A stretch of 64,000 bases of DNA from Parasporobacterium paucivorans DSM 15970 (GTDB lineage: Bacteria > Bacillota > Clostridia > Lachnospirales > Lachnospiraceae): positions 1-64,000 of the forward strand of contig NZ_FQYT01000016.1 of assembly GCF_900141895.1 (NCBI RefSeq), read 5' to 3'. The notes under the pieces were generated by a model, which ran no database searches, had not been told where the DNA came from, and was given only the letters and a program-made list of their open reading frames with translations. Position 1 is the first letter of the stretch; the number at the start of each line of letters is the position of its first letter. Positions 42,909 through 52,266 of the stretch are shown one piece after another. The translations under genes were made by a program, and so were the position numbers.

Positions 42909-44166
42909 TTTTGTGTCCTCCGATCTGCCGGTTTCGATCCAGGGTTGTAGCCGCCTCTTCTAAGTTTATCCCTTTGAGAATAGCGTTTTTTCCGTATTTC
43001 TTTTTTATATTCAATATCGCAGACTGTACCATCCGATTGCGTTCCAGGTTTTCAGGTGCATCAAAAAGGCTATATTGGGCATACCCCTCTGGTATAACAT
43101 GGTTGCAGATAATATTGATCCTGCGGACCGGGTATTTGGCGTTTACAATACGCTCATATAATGCTGCAACAGCAGGAATGATTACTTTATCAGAGTTTGA
43201 TTCCGTGTCCAGAGAAGCGGTTCCTCGTGCCGGTTCCAGGTGCAGGCCGTTGGAATAGCCGACATGCAGGGTTATTGAGCCAGTCACAAGCCCTTTATCC
43301 AGCAGATCCAGGCACAGCAAATCTGCCATTTCTTTTACAATGAGCTTACCTTCTTCAAATTTATAATCCCGCATCAGGACCTGCCCGCTGCTGAGGCAGT
43401 GGGTCTTTGATCTATAGGCTTTTATGTCGGAAATTGTGGTGGATTCACGTCCCCAGGCGTGATCGATCAGAAGTTCTGCATCGATGCCAAACATTCTGTA
43501 TAACAAGTCTTCATTCGTTTCGGCAATCTGTCCCATTGTGGTAATGCCCATGTTTTCGAGTTTTTTTGCAATCCCGGCTCCCACACGCCAAAAATCCGTG
43601 AGCGGCTTGTGGTTCCAAAGAGTATTCCTATATAATGTTTCGTCAAGATAACCGATGAAGTCCGGTGAATGTTTCGCCGTAATATCCAGTGCTATCTTGG
43701 CAAGATACAGATTCGTTCCGATGCCGCAGGCAGCGCGGACTCCCGTCTTTTTCAGAATTTCCGCTATAATCGCTTCTCCCAGTTCCCTGGCAGTCATGTT
43801 GTAGAGCGCCATGTATCGGGTAACGTCAAGGAATGCCTCGTCAATGGAATAGACATGAATATCGTCCTTAGAAACATATCTGAGATAGACCGCATAAATT
43901 TCCGCTGAGCAGTCAATATAGAGCTGCATCCGTGGCTCAGCCATAATATATTCGATATTTTTCGGTATCTCAAATACCCTGCACCGGTTTCGAATGCCAA
44001 GAGCTTTCATTGAAGGAGTAATCGCCAGACAGATAGTTTTGTCACTGCGTTCCGGATCGGCAACCACAAGATTGGTGGTCATCGGGTCAAGCCCCCGCTC
44101 CACGCACTCCACAGAAGCATAGAAAGATTTCAGGTCAATACATAAGTAATATTTACTTTTCAACAT
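42898..44166 (-). CDS. Y-family DNA polymerase (UmuC/DinB-like)
   Basis: About 422 aa from the ATG at 44166, chosen because AGGAGG lies just upstream. The palm carries YLCIDLKSFYASVECVERGL with the metal-binding Asp, the second site is VYSIDEAFLDVT, and GIGTNLYLAKIALD follows. A little-finger domain makes up the C-terminal 200 residues, including the AQYSLFD region of the UvrX/YqjW type. It copies damaged DNA. The 8-bp inverted repeat at 44261-44288 is a candidate operator; a clear LexA box was not seen. Confidence 0.92.
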   Translation of the reverse strand: MLKSKYYLCIDLKSFYASVECVERGLDPMTTNLVVADPERSDKTICLAITPSMKALGIRNRCRVFEIPKNIEYIMAEPRMQLYIDCSAEIYAVYLRYVSKDDIHVYSIDEAFLDVTRYMALYNMTARELGEAIIAEILKKTGVRAACGIGTNLYLAKIALDITAKHSPDFIGYLDETLYRNTLWNHKPLTDFWRVGAGIAKKLENMGITTMGQIAETNEDLLYRMFGIDAELLIDHAWGRESTTISDIKAYRSKTHCLSSGQVLMRDYKFEEGKLIVKEMADLLCLDLLDKGLVTGSITLHVGYSNGLHLEPARGTASLDTESNSDKVIIPAVAALYERIVNAKYPVRRINIICNHVIPEGYAQYSLFDAPENLERNRMVQSAILNIKKKYGKNAILKGINLEEAATTLDRNRQIGGHKSGD

Positions 44167-44260
44167 GCCCCTCCTATCTGGTTCATCCAACCTGCACGCA
44201 GCAAACTGGCAAATCCTTAGATTTTCCCATGTCCGCTAATCTCAAAATGGCGCTGCGTTC

Positions 44261-44288
44261 TGATTCGTAACTGCGACAATACGAATCA
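44261..44288. promoter_or_regulatory. Inverted repeat upstream of the polymerase operon
   Basis: TGATTCGT and ACGAATCA are perfect 8-bp arms separated by 12 bases, about 95 bases before the polymerase start and overlapping the stop of the 44286 gene. No T-run follows, so an operator is more likely than a terminator. It does not match the usual Firmicute SOS box. Confidence 0.4.
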
Positions 44289-44627
44289 TCTCATTTGTAT
44301 TGCATCATATATTTCTTTATAAAGCCTGTACCATCTTTGAACCCCATTTTCAAGTCGGTAGTAGTGTACAATATAAAACAATTCAACAACGCTGAAAATC
44401 AAAGCAATAACCACAAGACCCCTCAGGTCGATCATCATGCTCGCTACATAAAAAGCTATCATAAAGAATGCGAAGACAAGTGTAATTATCAAGTGCACAA
44501 ATCTTTCATGCTGCATGAATTCAATCTGGGTTTTATGGTAATTTAACAGGGCTCCGAAATCCTGTTCATCTTTTGATTTCAAGCAGTTTTTGATGTACTC
44601 TTCATGATCTTTCATATATTTGTACAT
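44286..44627 (-). CDS. Two-span membrane protein, unknown
   Basis: About 113 aa from the ATG at 44627, which has GGGAGGAAG upstream; the longer frame to 44684 lacks a site. It starts MYKYMKDHEEYIKNCLKSKD and has two membrane spans (LIITLVFAFFMIAFYVASMM and LVVIALIFSVVELFYIVHYY) between charged ends. Family not recognised. Confidence 0.7.
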   Translation of the reverse strand: MYKYMKDHEEYIKNCLKSKDEQDFGALLNYHKTQIEFMQHERFVHLIITLVFAFFMIAFYVASMMIDLRGLVVIALIFSVVELFYIVHYYRLENGVQRWYRLYKEIYDAIQMR

Positions 44628-44692
44628 TACTTCCTCCCAATGAATTTCCACCCGCTTCATCGAACAAATCATAATCTCTTCCATCTATCTTA

Positions 44693-45202
44693 TTATCGCC
44701 ATTCCAGTCCTTCATGTTTTATCACCTGTTCTTCTTTTGCAGCCTTGGACATGTTTTCTTTTTTCTTCGTCTCTAATAATTTCAAAAATGACTCTTCGAA
44801 TCTCCGGTCATCTTCCTCCGTCCGTTTTGCTGGTCCTTTCAGATGATGTTTGCTTTTAGCTCTTCTTGCCTTTCCGCTTAAGTGCCGTTCCATCAGCATT
44901 TGGTCTATGTTTTCGTTTGTGTACCATTTGCCACCCTGATGAATACAGGCTGCACCTTTTCCCAGTACCATTGCTGCTACTCCGTAATCCTGGGTAACAA
45001 CAAGATCTTCTCTGGTGCAGATTCCTACCAAAGCAAAGTCAACGGCATCTCTTTCTGCACCGATGATTTTTACTTCACAGTAATCCGACTGCAGAACATG
45101 ATTGGTGTCACAGAGCAGCATTACCGGTATTTCCTGTTCTTTACCTATTTCTTCAACGATTCTTGTCACCGGACAAGCATCGGCATCTACCAAAATTCTC
45201 AT
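44693..45202 (-). CDS. YaiI/YqxD family protein (DUF188)
   Basis: 169 aa. The N-terminal MRILVDADACPVTRIVEEIG, the segment ERDAVDFALVGICTREDLVV with TQDYGVAAMVL, and the C-terminal HLSGKARRAKSKHHLKGPAK are diagnostic. The fold is PIN-like with conserved aspartates, hinting at nuclease activity, but no function is proven. The extra ~20-residue basic tail is unremarkable for the family. Confidence 0.93.
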   Translation of the reverse strand: MRILVDADACPVTRIVEEIGKEQEIPVMLLCDTNHVLQSDYCEVKIIGAERDAVDFALVGICTREDLVVTQDYGVAAMVLGKGAACIHQGGKWYTNENIDQMLMERHLSGKARRAKSKHHLKGPAKRTEEDDRRFEESFLKLLETKKKENMSKAAKEEQVIKHEGLEWR

Positions 45203-45262
45203 AATGATTCACTCTCCTATAAAAATATTTTATCATATGCCAAAGTTCTTGTCTTTCAATTG

Positions 45263-45496
45263 TTATCTTAGAACAACTAGAAGCCACTTTTCCATATTGC
45301 GGATATATGCCGTATTTTTACCAGCGCCCGTCTTCATGATATATCCCTCTTTGAGGAGGGATGCTAGTGCAATTTCAACAGTTGATGTGCTGACATCTGG
45401 ACATTTTTCTAAAATCATGCGTTTCGACAGCTTTTGCATTGTATTATCAAATAGCCCGCGAATACGTTCCGGCTTGGAAAGATTTCTATTTTGCAT
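45263..45496 (-). CDS. Small winged-helix protein, perhaps truncated
   Basis: About 77 aa: RIRGLFDNTMQKLSKRMILE, then CPDVSTSTVEIALASLLKEG and MKTGAGKNTAYIR form a winged helix like that at the C-terminus of Fic-type proteins. No clear ribosome site is seen, so it may be the tail of a lost longer gene. Regulatory role uncertain. Confidence 0.5.
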   Translation of the reverse strand: MQNRNLSKPERIRGLFDNTMQKLSKRMILEKCPDVSTSTVEIALASLLKEGYIMKTGAGKNTAYIRNMEKWLLVVLR

Positions 45497-45617
45497 CAAT
45501 TCTACACGCGCTGACGTTGTTGTTTGCTATAAACCTTATTTTCGATATACAAAGATTTCATCCCAACAAAAATGCCTGAATACCGAGTCATTGCTGTGAA
45601 ACAAAACCTCAAAGTGG

Positions 45618-45686
45618 TATAATGCTTGCATGGGAGAAATTCCATGCTTATACGAGTCCGTTTTATAACCCTTTTATTTGGTTATA
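45618..45686 (+). promoter_or_regulatory. Promoter and operator-like dyads of the WYL gene
   Basis: TGGTATAAT (45616-45623 region) is an extended -10 box. Just downstream lie two dyads: GCATGG/CCATGC (45628-45633 and 45642-45647) and TATAACC/GGTTATA (45664-45670 and 45680-45686). Such sites within the transcribed leader could bind the WYL protein itself. Confidence 0.5.
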
Positions 45687-45761
45687 TTTAGATAGCAGAT
45701 AACCAGCAGTTTGAATAGCTTGATCAAAAAAATAACCGGCAACACTACACCAGGAGGACCC

Positions 45762-46751
45762 ATGGCAAAATCACCGAACCAGAAACTGAAATTGATTTTT
45801 CTGATGAAAATATTATTGGACAGGACCGATGAAACCCACAGCATGACGATGAACGAGATTCTCGATTCTTTAAACAGCTGCGGAATCCAGGCGGAAAGAA
45901 AAAGCATCTACAACGACCTCGAGACGCTGCGGGTGTACGGAATCGATATCATTGGCCAGCCGGAGAAAGGCACATACAGGTACTACGTGGCAAACCGTCA
46001 GTTTGAGCTGGCGGAGCTCAAGCTGCTGGTGGATGCCGTCCAGTCTTCGAAATTCATCACTGCAAAGAAATCCCATGAACTGATCAAGAAGATTGAAAGC
46101 TTTACCAGCATCTACGAGGCGACGCAGCTGCAGAGGTATGTATTCGTTTCGGAACGGGTAAAGACGATGAACGAGTCCATCTACTACAGCGTGGACAAGA
46201 TTCATACGGCTATCAGTGCGAACGCGCAGATCAACTTCAAGTATTTTGAATGGTCCGTGGACAAGAAAATGCAGCTGCGCAAGGATGGCGCCAGCTACAT
46301 CATCAGTCCCTGGGCCCTTACCTGGGATGATGCCAACTATTATATGATCGGGTTTGACGGCGCTGAAGAGAAGATCAAGCATTACCGCGTGGATAAAATG
46401 ATTGGGATTGAAATGACAAAAGACAGGCGCGACGGAGCGGAACTCTTTGACCGATTCGATATGGCCGTCTACTCGAAAAGGATGTTCGGCATGTTCGGCG
46501 GCAGTGAGAAGAATGTGAAAATCATTTTTGAAAACCATCTGATCGGCGTGGCCATCGACCGGTTCGGGAAGGATGTCACAGTGATTCCGGAAGATAACGG
46601 GCATTTTTCCATAAATGTCCGGGTTGCAGTAAGCAACCAGTTCTTCGGATGGCTATTCGGCCTGGGAGGCGGGGCGAAAATCGTTTCACCGCCCGAGGTG
46701 GTCGACCTGATGCGGAAGGAAGCCCGGAGGCTGGCCGCACAGTATTATTAA
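45762..46751 (+). CDS. WYL-domain transcriptional regulator
   Basis: About 329 aa from the ATG at 45762 (AGGAGG four bases upstream; the longer frame to 45711 is not needed). An N-terminal winged helix (QKLKLIFLMKILLD, MNEILDSLNSCGIQAERKSI) is followed by the WYL domain (YIISPWALTWDDANYYMIGF, HYRVDKM) and a C-terminal WCX part. WYL proteins sense nucleic acid or nucleotides and control DNA-damage and defence genes. It is 30 bases upstream of sbcD on the same strand, so it likely regulates the nuclease pair. Confidence 0.9.
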   Translation: MAKSPNQKLKLIFLMKILLDRTDETHSMTMNEILDSLNSCGIQAERKSIYNDLETLRVYGIDIIGQPEKGTYRYYVANRQFELAELKLLVDAVQSSKFITAKKSHELIKKIESFTSIYEATQLQRYVFVSERVKTMNESIYYSVDKIHTAISANAQINFKYFEWSVDKKMQLRKDGASYIISPWALTWDDANYYMIGFDGAEEKIKHYRVDKMIGIEMTKDRRDGAELFDRFDMAVYSKRMFGMFGGSEKNVKIIFENHLIGVAIDRFGKDVTVIPEDNGHFSINVRVAVSNQFFGWLFGLGGGAKIVSPPEVVDLMRKEARRLAAQYY

Positions 46752-46781
46752 CATCAGAGTACAAGATAAGGGGAACAGCAC

Positions 46782-48026
46782 ATGAGAATTCTACATACCG
46801 CCGATTGGCATTTAGGAAAAAACCTGGAGGGATACAGCCGGATGGACGAGCAGGAGGCCTTCCTTTCGGACTTCGTCCAGACCGTTAAGGAGAACGAGGT
46901 TGACATGGTCGTCATTTCCGGTGATATCTACGACGGTCCGAACCCTCCGGCCAGAGCCGAAAAGATGTTTTACGATACTTTGAAGAAGCTCTCTTCCGAC
47001 GGAGAGAGAGTCACTCTGGTAATAGCGGGCAACCATGACAATCCAGAGAGGCTTGTGGCAGCGGGACCGCTGGCCAGAGAACATGGAATTATTATGGTGG
47101 GGACGCCGAAGACGGTCATCGACACCGGTGAGTACGGCAGACACAAGGTTGTTGGTGCTGGAGAAGGATATATCGAGATTGAGATAAATGGAGAAAATGC
47201 GGTCATACTTACGGTTCCATTCCCGAGCGAGAAGAGGCTCAACGAGGTGCTTTACGGAGCAATGGACAGCGAAGAGGAACGGCTGGATTCTTACGGCGAC
47301 CGGATAAAGGCGCTGTTTGACAATCTGAGCGGCCAGTTCCGGGAAGACACAGTAAATATTGCTGTGTCCCATTTGTTTGCTATGGGAAGTGAGGCATCCG
47401 GGTCGGAGAAAAACGTGTCCCTTGGAGGCACATTTATTGTCAACGGAAACTGTTTTCCGGACAAGGCACAATATATTGCCCTCGGACATATCCACAAGCC
47501 GCAGGTCGTGCCCGGCACACTTGGAAAAGCCCGGTATGCAGGCTCTCCCCTGCACTACAGCAAGAATGAAATCAACTTTCAGAAGAAATGCTTTATCGTC
47601 GATCTGAAAGCTGGAGAAGAATGCAGCATCCAGGATGTGGAGTTCAAGGTGTACAAGCCCATAGAAATCTGGAAATGCAGGAGCATAGAAGAAGCGATTG
47701 AGCGCTGCCAGGCAGAAGGCGAAAGGGATTGCTGGGTATATCTGGAAATCGAGACGGACCGTTATATCCAGGAAGATGAAATCAAGCTGATGAAGAATGC
47801 CAAAAAAGATATCCTCGAGATTATGCCCAGGATTATCGGCGAAAGCAATGAAGAAATCGACATGAGCAGTTTTTCCGAAAAATCGATTGAGGAGATTTTC
47901 AGGGAATTCTATCTGAAGGAAAGAAAGGTCGAGCCGCAGCAGGAGGTTGTGGATTTATTGCTTTCCATCATTGACGAGGAGGAAGAAAGCGTTGAAACCA
48001 ATTTCACTGACCATCAAGGGGCTTAA
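46782..48026 (+). CDS. sbcD: Exonuclease SbcCD subunit D
   Basis: 414 aa metallophosphoesterase. The motifs are MRILHTADWHLGKNLEG, VVISGDIYDGPNP, VIAGNHDNPERL and, further on, YIALGHIHKPQVVPG, with the metal-binding His and Asp residues in place. The C-terminal part holds the SbcC-binding capping region. With SbcC it removes hairpins and protein-blocked DNA ends. AAGGGGAAC lies before the ATG. It overlaps sbcC by 35 bases. Confidence 0.95.
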   Translation: MRILHTADWHLGKNLEGYSRMDEQEAFLSDFVQTVKENEVDMVVISGDIYDGPNPPARAEKMFYDTLKKLSSDGERVTLVIAGNHDNPERLVAAGPLAREHGIIMVGTPKTVIDTGEYGRHKVVGAGEGYIEIEINGENAVILTVPFPSEKRLNEVLYGAMDSEEERLDSYGDRIKALFDNLSGQFREDTVNIAVSHLFAMGSEASGSEKNVSLGGTFIVNGNCFPDKAQYIALGHIHKPQVVPGTLGKARYAGSPLHYSKNEINFQKKCFIVDLKAGEECSIQDVEFKVYKPIEIWKCRSIEEAIERCQAEGERDCWVYLEIETDRYIQEDEIKLMKNAKKDILEIMPRIIGESNEEIDMSSFSEKSIEEIFREFYLKERKVEPQQEVVDLLLSIIDEEEESVETNFTDHQGA

Positions 48027-51000
48027 CAGTTTTATCGAAGCCCAGGAAATAGATTTTGAAAAATTGACACAGCAGGGTCTGTTCGGAATATTCGGTCCGA
48101 CCGGCAGCGGCAAATCCACGATACTCGACGGCATCACCCTTGCCCTGTTCGGGGAAGTGGCCAGAAAGAGCGCGAATTTCATCAATACCAACTGCGACTC
48201 GGCAAATGTCAGCTACGAATTCCAGATTTCCGGTCAGGAAATGAAACGGTACCGTGTTGAGAGGGAATTCCGGAGAGAAAAGAAAACGGATGCCGTCCGG
48301 ACCAAATCCGCAAAGGTTGTGGAGCTTGCAGGCGATACGGAAATTGTGCTGGAAGATGGGGTAAAAAGCGTCACTTCAAAATGCGAGGAAATCATTGGAC
48401 TGAAACTCGACGATTTCACAAGGACCGTTGTCCTGCCGCAGGGAAAATTCAGCGAGTTCTTGAAGCTGACTGGCAAAGAAAGAAGCGAGATGCTGGAAAG
48501 GCTCTTCAATCTGCAGAAATACGGCGATGACCTCTCCGGCAGACTGTCCGGCAAAATCAGGACTGCAAGAAACAACGAAAGCCGCCTGGAAGGTGAGCTG
48601 AATGGCTATGAGGACTGCAGCGAAGAAGTTCTCAACGAGAAGCAAAAAGAGCTGAAAGAAAAAATCAAACAATTTGACCAGTGCCGAACAGAGCTGGCGC
48701 ATGCGGATGTAAATTGCAAAAGCGGCGAAACTTTGTGGAACCTTCAGCTAGAACTGGAAAAAGAGAAAGCGAACGAAACGGAGCTGAAGAAGGCTGATGC
48801 CAGAATCGCCGAAATCCAGAACAAGGTCCTCTTAGGCGAGTCCGCATTGAAGGTAAAGCCTTATGTCGGTCCCTACGAGGATACTCTGCATAAGATGAAC
48901 GATTCAGAATCGAACTTATCAAAACTGACGGAAAGTTTGTCCGGGATAAAGATAGACAAGGAAGAGAAAGAATCCGCCTTTGAAACGGCCAGAAACAGAA
49001 AGGAAATCGAATTGCCGGCTCTCAAAATCAAAGAGCATCAGGTAATGGAGTCCATCGATGAGAAGGTGAATCTGGATAAGCTTCTGGCAGAAAATGAATC
49101 TCTGCAAAAGGATATCCGTGATTTGGAAAAGGTGATCGTGACCGCAGATGCAGCTGTCGCAGCAAACGAGAAGAACATTGAGGATATCAGGGAGGAACTC
49201 GCTGCAAAGACAGCAAAAACTGAAGAGCTGAACGTTCCGGCAGAATATAAGGACAGGATCGGCAAGGCCCTCCTTACCCTCAACGACTTCAGAACCCTGC
49301 AGAAACACCAGGACAATCTTTTAGAAACAATCCGTACGAAATCAGAAGCCCTTGCACTGATGATCGAAGACCAAAAAAATAAGTATGCCGAATCTAACTT
49401 GAAAACCGAAGAGACAGACAAGGCTGCCCGCGCATTGAATGACCTGATTTCAAACTGCCCCGGCGACCAGGATGCCGTGTTAAAACTCAGTAACAGGCTG
49501 TTTGATGTAAAAACCGCGTGGGAAAAGAATGTGGAGTGCAGTTTGGTCCTGCAGAAGGCAAATTCCGAGATTGAGGCACTGGAAAAGGATGCCGCAGACA
49601 AGACAGGGATAAAAGATCCCCTGAAAATCGAGGTGGATGCGATCAGCAGCAGGATCAGAAGGGCCGAAACAGAGTGCGCAGCCTATGCACTGCGCGAGGC
49701 CCTGGCAGAGGGAGATATCTGCCTTGTGTGCGGTTCAAGAGAGCATCATCTGGAGAATATCGAGATTCCGGCGGTTGAAAACCTGGAGCAGGTAAAATCG
49801 GAGCTGCAGGAAAAAGCTGAAAGATTTCAGAAGCTATCCGATGAGATCCTGACCGCACAGGCAGGCATCGATCAGCAGAAGAAAATCGTTCAGGAAAACA
49901 GCAGCAAACTGCTTGAACTCGGTGAAGATTACAAGGCTTTCTCTCCAGAAAGCCTTAAAGTCGAATTTGAAACACTGAATGCTGCGGTCAAGAAATACAC
50001 ATCTGACAAGGAGAGCCTGGATACCCGCATCAAGGTTCTGACGCAGGAGAAAAGCGATCTCGAAAGTGCCTGCAAGGTAATCGACAATTCCATCAGCGGA
50101 CTGGAAGACCAGCTGAATGACCTCAGAAAGAGTCTGCAGGAAACTGCCTCGGACCTTGAAAGCGCAAAGAAAAAATTAGACAGTCTGAAATCTGAACTTT
50201 CCATAGAAGATTTTGAAAGCGAGAGCTCCAAAATCAGCCGGATGGAAAAGGAGAAATCCGGTCTCGAACTGGAGATCAAAGAATTACGGGAGAAACTCCA
50301 GACCGCCCAGACTCTGAAGGATGAAGATTTCAAAAAAGCAGGGGGATATAAAGAACAGCTGAGCGGCATGAAGAATGCATTCACAGAAAAAAGCAAATCC
50401 GCAGAAGAAAAGCGCAATTCCATCCGGGCAAGAGCCGGCGAAATCGACAATCTCGAAAAGCTCAAAGAAACAATCTCTGAACTGATCAAGGATATAGAAT
50501 GTAAATTCGGCCTCGCGGAAAAGGATAAGAATGATATTACCAGGAAGTATGACGAATGCAGCCAGGCAATCATACATGAACAGAAAACCCTGAGAGACTT
50601 GAGTGACAGACTCGCAAAAGACAAAGTAAATCTTGAGAGGGCACTGGCAGAAGAGAACATGAAGGATATCCAGGAAATCAGGAATCACCTTCTGACAAAG
50701 GATGAAATCGAACAGTTCGGGATAGAAATAGCCAGCCATAAAGAATCAATTAATAAGATTGCCGGTACCATCGAAACACTGGAAAAGAAAATCGATGGAA
50801 GAAGTCTGACTGAAGAAGAATGGAATGCCCTTATAGCAGCAAAAAAAGAAAAGACAGAGCTGCTTGAAACTCTGAACAATACGATGATACAGATAACTGA
50901 AAACATAAAGACGCTAAGCATAAGACTGGATACAAAAAAAGAAATACTGAAAGAGAAGGAAAAGCTGGACCACACCCTCTCCCTTCTGAGTGATCTGGAG

Positions 51001-51486
51001 AAGCTGTTCAAGGGGAAGAAATTCGTGGATTTCGTAGCCACGAACCAGCTCAAATATGTGTCCCTTGAGGCCTGCAAGAAACTGAAAGAGATCACCGGCG
51101 GAAACTACGGTCTGGAAGCAGATGAAAACGGCCGGTTTATAATCCGGGATTACAAGAATGGCGGGGCGCAGCGGGATGCCACGACATTGTCGGGCGGGGA
51201 AACCTTCCTGGCTTCCCTGTCACTGGCCCTGGCATTGTCTGCTCAGATCCAGCTAAAAGGAACTGCTCCTCTCGAGCTCTTCTTTCTGGACGAAGGATTT
51301 GGGACACTGGATGACAACCTGCTGGAAACTGTCATGGATTCCCTGGAAAAGGTGCATCACGAAAGGCTGTCTATCGGCATAATCAGCCATCTGGAGGCCA
51401 TTAAGAACAGGATGCCCGTAAAGCTGAATATCACCCCTGCCGAAGCCGGAATGGGCGGAAGCAAGGTTAAGATTGAGCGGAATTAG
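47992..51486 (+). CDS. sbcC: Exonuclease SbcCD subunit C (ATPase)
   Basis: About 1164 aa from the TTG at 47992, preceded by GGAGG inside sbcD; the frame to 47947 has no site. Walker A is FGPTGSGKSTILDGITLALF near residue 35. Two long coiled coils follow, with the zinc hook CLVCGSREHH near the middle, and then the ABC signature LSGGETFLASLSLALAL and Walker B LELFFLDEGFGTLDD. It is the Rad50-like partner of SbcD. Length is normal. Confidence 0.95.
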   Translation: MKPISLTIKGLNSFIEAQEIDFEKLTQQGLFGIFGPTGSGKSTILDGITLALFGEVARKSANFINTNCDSANVSYEFQISGQEMKRYRVEREFRREKKTDAVRTKSAKVVELAGDTEIVLEDGVKSVTSKCEEIIGLKLDDFTRTVVLPQGKFSEFLKLTGKERSEMLERLFNLQKYGDDLSGRLSGKIRTARNNESRLEGELNGYEDCSEEVLNEKQKELKEKIKQFDQCRTELAHADVNCKSGETLWNLQLELEKEKANETELKKADARIAEIQNKVLLGESALKVKPYVGPYEDTLHKMNDSESNLSKLTESLSGIKIDKEEKESAFETARNRKEIELPALKIKEHQVMESIDEKVNLDKLLAENESLQKDIRDLEKVIVTADAAVAANEKNIEDIREELAAKTAKTEELNVPAEYKDRIGKALLTLNDFRTLQKHQDNLLETIRTKSEALALMIEDQKNKYAESNLKTEETDKAARALNDLISNCPGDQDAVLKLSNRLFDVKTAWEKNVECSLVLQKANSEIEALEKDAADKTGIKDPLKIEVDAISSRIRRAETECAAYALREALAEGDICLVCGSREHHLENIEIPAVENLEQVKSELQEKAERFQKLSDEILTAQAGIDQQKKIVQENSSKLLELGEDYKAFSPESLKVEFETLNAAVKKYTSDKESLDTRIKVLTQEKSDLESACKVIDNSISGLEDQLNDLRKSLQETASDLESAKKKLDSLKSELSIEDFESESSKISRMEKEKSGLELEIKELREKLQTAQTLKDEDFKKAGGYKEQLSGMKNAFTEKSKSAEEKRNSIRARAGEIDNLEKLKETISELIKDIECKFGLAEKDKNDITRKYDECSQAIIHEQKTLRDLSDRLAKDKVNLERALAEENMKDIQEIRNHLLTKDEIEQFGIEIASHKESINKIAGTIETLEKKIDGRSLTEEEWNALIAAKKEKTELLETLNNTMIQITENIKTLSIRLDTKKEILKEKEKLDHTLSLLSDLEKLFKGKKFVDFVATNQLKYVSLEACKKLKEITGGNYGLEADENGRFIIRDYKNGGAQRDATTLSGGETFLASLSLALALSAQIQLKGTAPLELFFLDEGFGTLDDNLLETVMDSLEKVHHERLSIGIISHLEAIKNRMPVKLNITPAEAGMGGSKVKIERN

Positions 51487-51646
51487 TGGCTGGCAATTCC
51501 ATTTGGTAACAGTATACAGTTCAGTTTAAGGAAAATTCATCTGGTTTTCATAAATCCATCACAATTATTTGATATATTCAATGTAGATATTATATCGTTT
51601 TTGCACGGAGATACAGAACCAATAGGTCAAAGGAGGAAAAATAGAG

Positions 51647-51907
51647 ATGTACGGTTTTTACGGGACGGGACACAACTTATTCATGCAAGGAGGTTTTGGG
51701 TGTATAGGAATAGTATTTATAATTTTACATATTCTTTTTTGGATAGCAGCCATCTGTTTTGCAGTAAAGTTGTATCATAAATATTTCAAAAGAGTCGGCG
51801 AATCAAAAACAAAAAATAATACAGCCATGGCTATTCTTCGCGAAAGGTATGCTAAGGGAGAAATTGATTCCGAGGAGTTTAATAAAAGAAAATCAGATCT
51901 TGAATAA
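51647..51907 (+). CDS. SHOCT-domain small membrane protein
   Basis: 86 aa. A glycine-rich start (MYGFYGTGHNLFMQGGFGCI) leads into one membrane span (IVFIILHILFWIAAICFAV) and a C-terminal SHOCT motif (AILRERYAKGEIDSEEFNKR). SHOCT parts help oligomerisation. AAAGGAGG precedes the ATG by about nine bases. Function unknown. Confidence 0.85.
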   Translation: MYGFYGTGHNLFMQGGFGCIGIVFIILHILFWIAAICFAVKLYHKYFKRVGESKTKNNTAMAILRERYAKGEIDSEEFNKRKSDLE

Positions 51908-51933
51908 ATAACAATCGATATTATAACCAGAAT

Positions 51934-51959
51934 AAGCTGCCCTAGCTGCAGCTTTTTTT
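51934..51959 (+). terminator. Rho-independent terminator of the SHOCT gene
   Basis: AAGCTGC and GCAGCTT pair around a seven-base loop and are followed by TTTTT. It lies 26 bases after the SHOCT stop and also separates it from the convergent ferredoxin gene. Confidence 0.85.
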
Positions 51960-51966
51960 GGTCCCT

Positions 51967-52239
51967 TCATTCTTTCGTAATGACTACTACCTTGTCGCCG
52001 GTCACGTCAGCCTGGCATGCAAGCCTGTATCCTTCTTTTATTTTTTTATTTCCCAGTATATCTATCTCACTCTTTGTAGGCTCTGTAAGTTCGCCTGAAA
52101 CAACCTTAACTACACATTTTCCGCATTTTCCTTTTCCATCACAGGAAGTCTTGAGTTTGATATTTGCATCCCCAGCCGCTTTTAATAAGCTTTTCCCTTG
52201 TTTCACCTCTGTTTCACTAATAAATGTTACTTTCGCCAT
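51967..52239 (-). CDS. [2Fe-2S] ferredoxin
   Basis: 90 aa. The cluster ligands are CDGKGKCGKC (C-x5-C-x2-C) with a fourth cysteine in YRLACQADV. This is the adrenodoxin/plant-like fold, close to the N-terminal domain of corrinoid activation proteins (RACE) and to stand-alone ferredoxins of clostridia. GGAGGG lies upstream of the ATG. It ends convergent with the SHOCT gene. Partner unknown; a link to the URO-D methyltransferase-like proteins is only speculation. Confidence 0.88.
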   Translation of the reverse strand: MAKVTFISETEVKQGKSLLKAAGDANIKLKTSCDGKGKCGKCVVKVVSGELTEPTKSEIDILGNKKIKEGYRLACQADVTGDKVVVITKE

Positions 52240-52266
52240 AATATTAAGCCCTCCTTCGCCGCGACC

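Noticed and set aside
44200-44290. LexA box before the Y-family polymerase
   Set aside because: No CGAAC-N4-GTTCG-like site; only a different dyad is present.
45870-46604. 244-codon open frame antisense to the WYL gene
   Set aside because: It lies wholly opposite a gene with clear domain motifs, and its own product shows no family pattern.
46812-47555. 247-codon open frame antisense to sbcD
   Set aside because: Shadow of a well-defined metallophosphoesterase; no ribosome site or motif.
49929-50660. Long antisense frames within sbcC
   Set aside because: Ser/Phe/Leu-rich translations caused by the Glu/Lys-rich coiled coil on the other strand.
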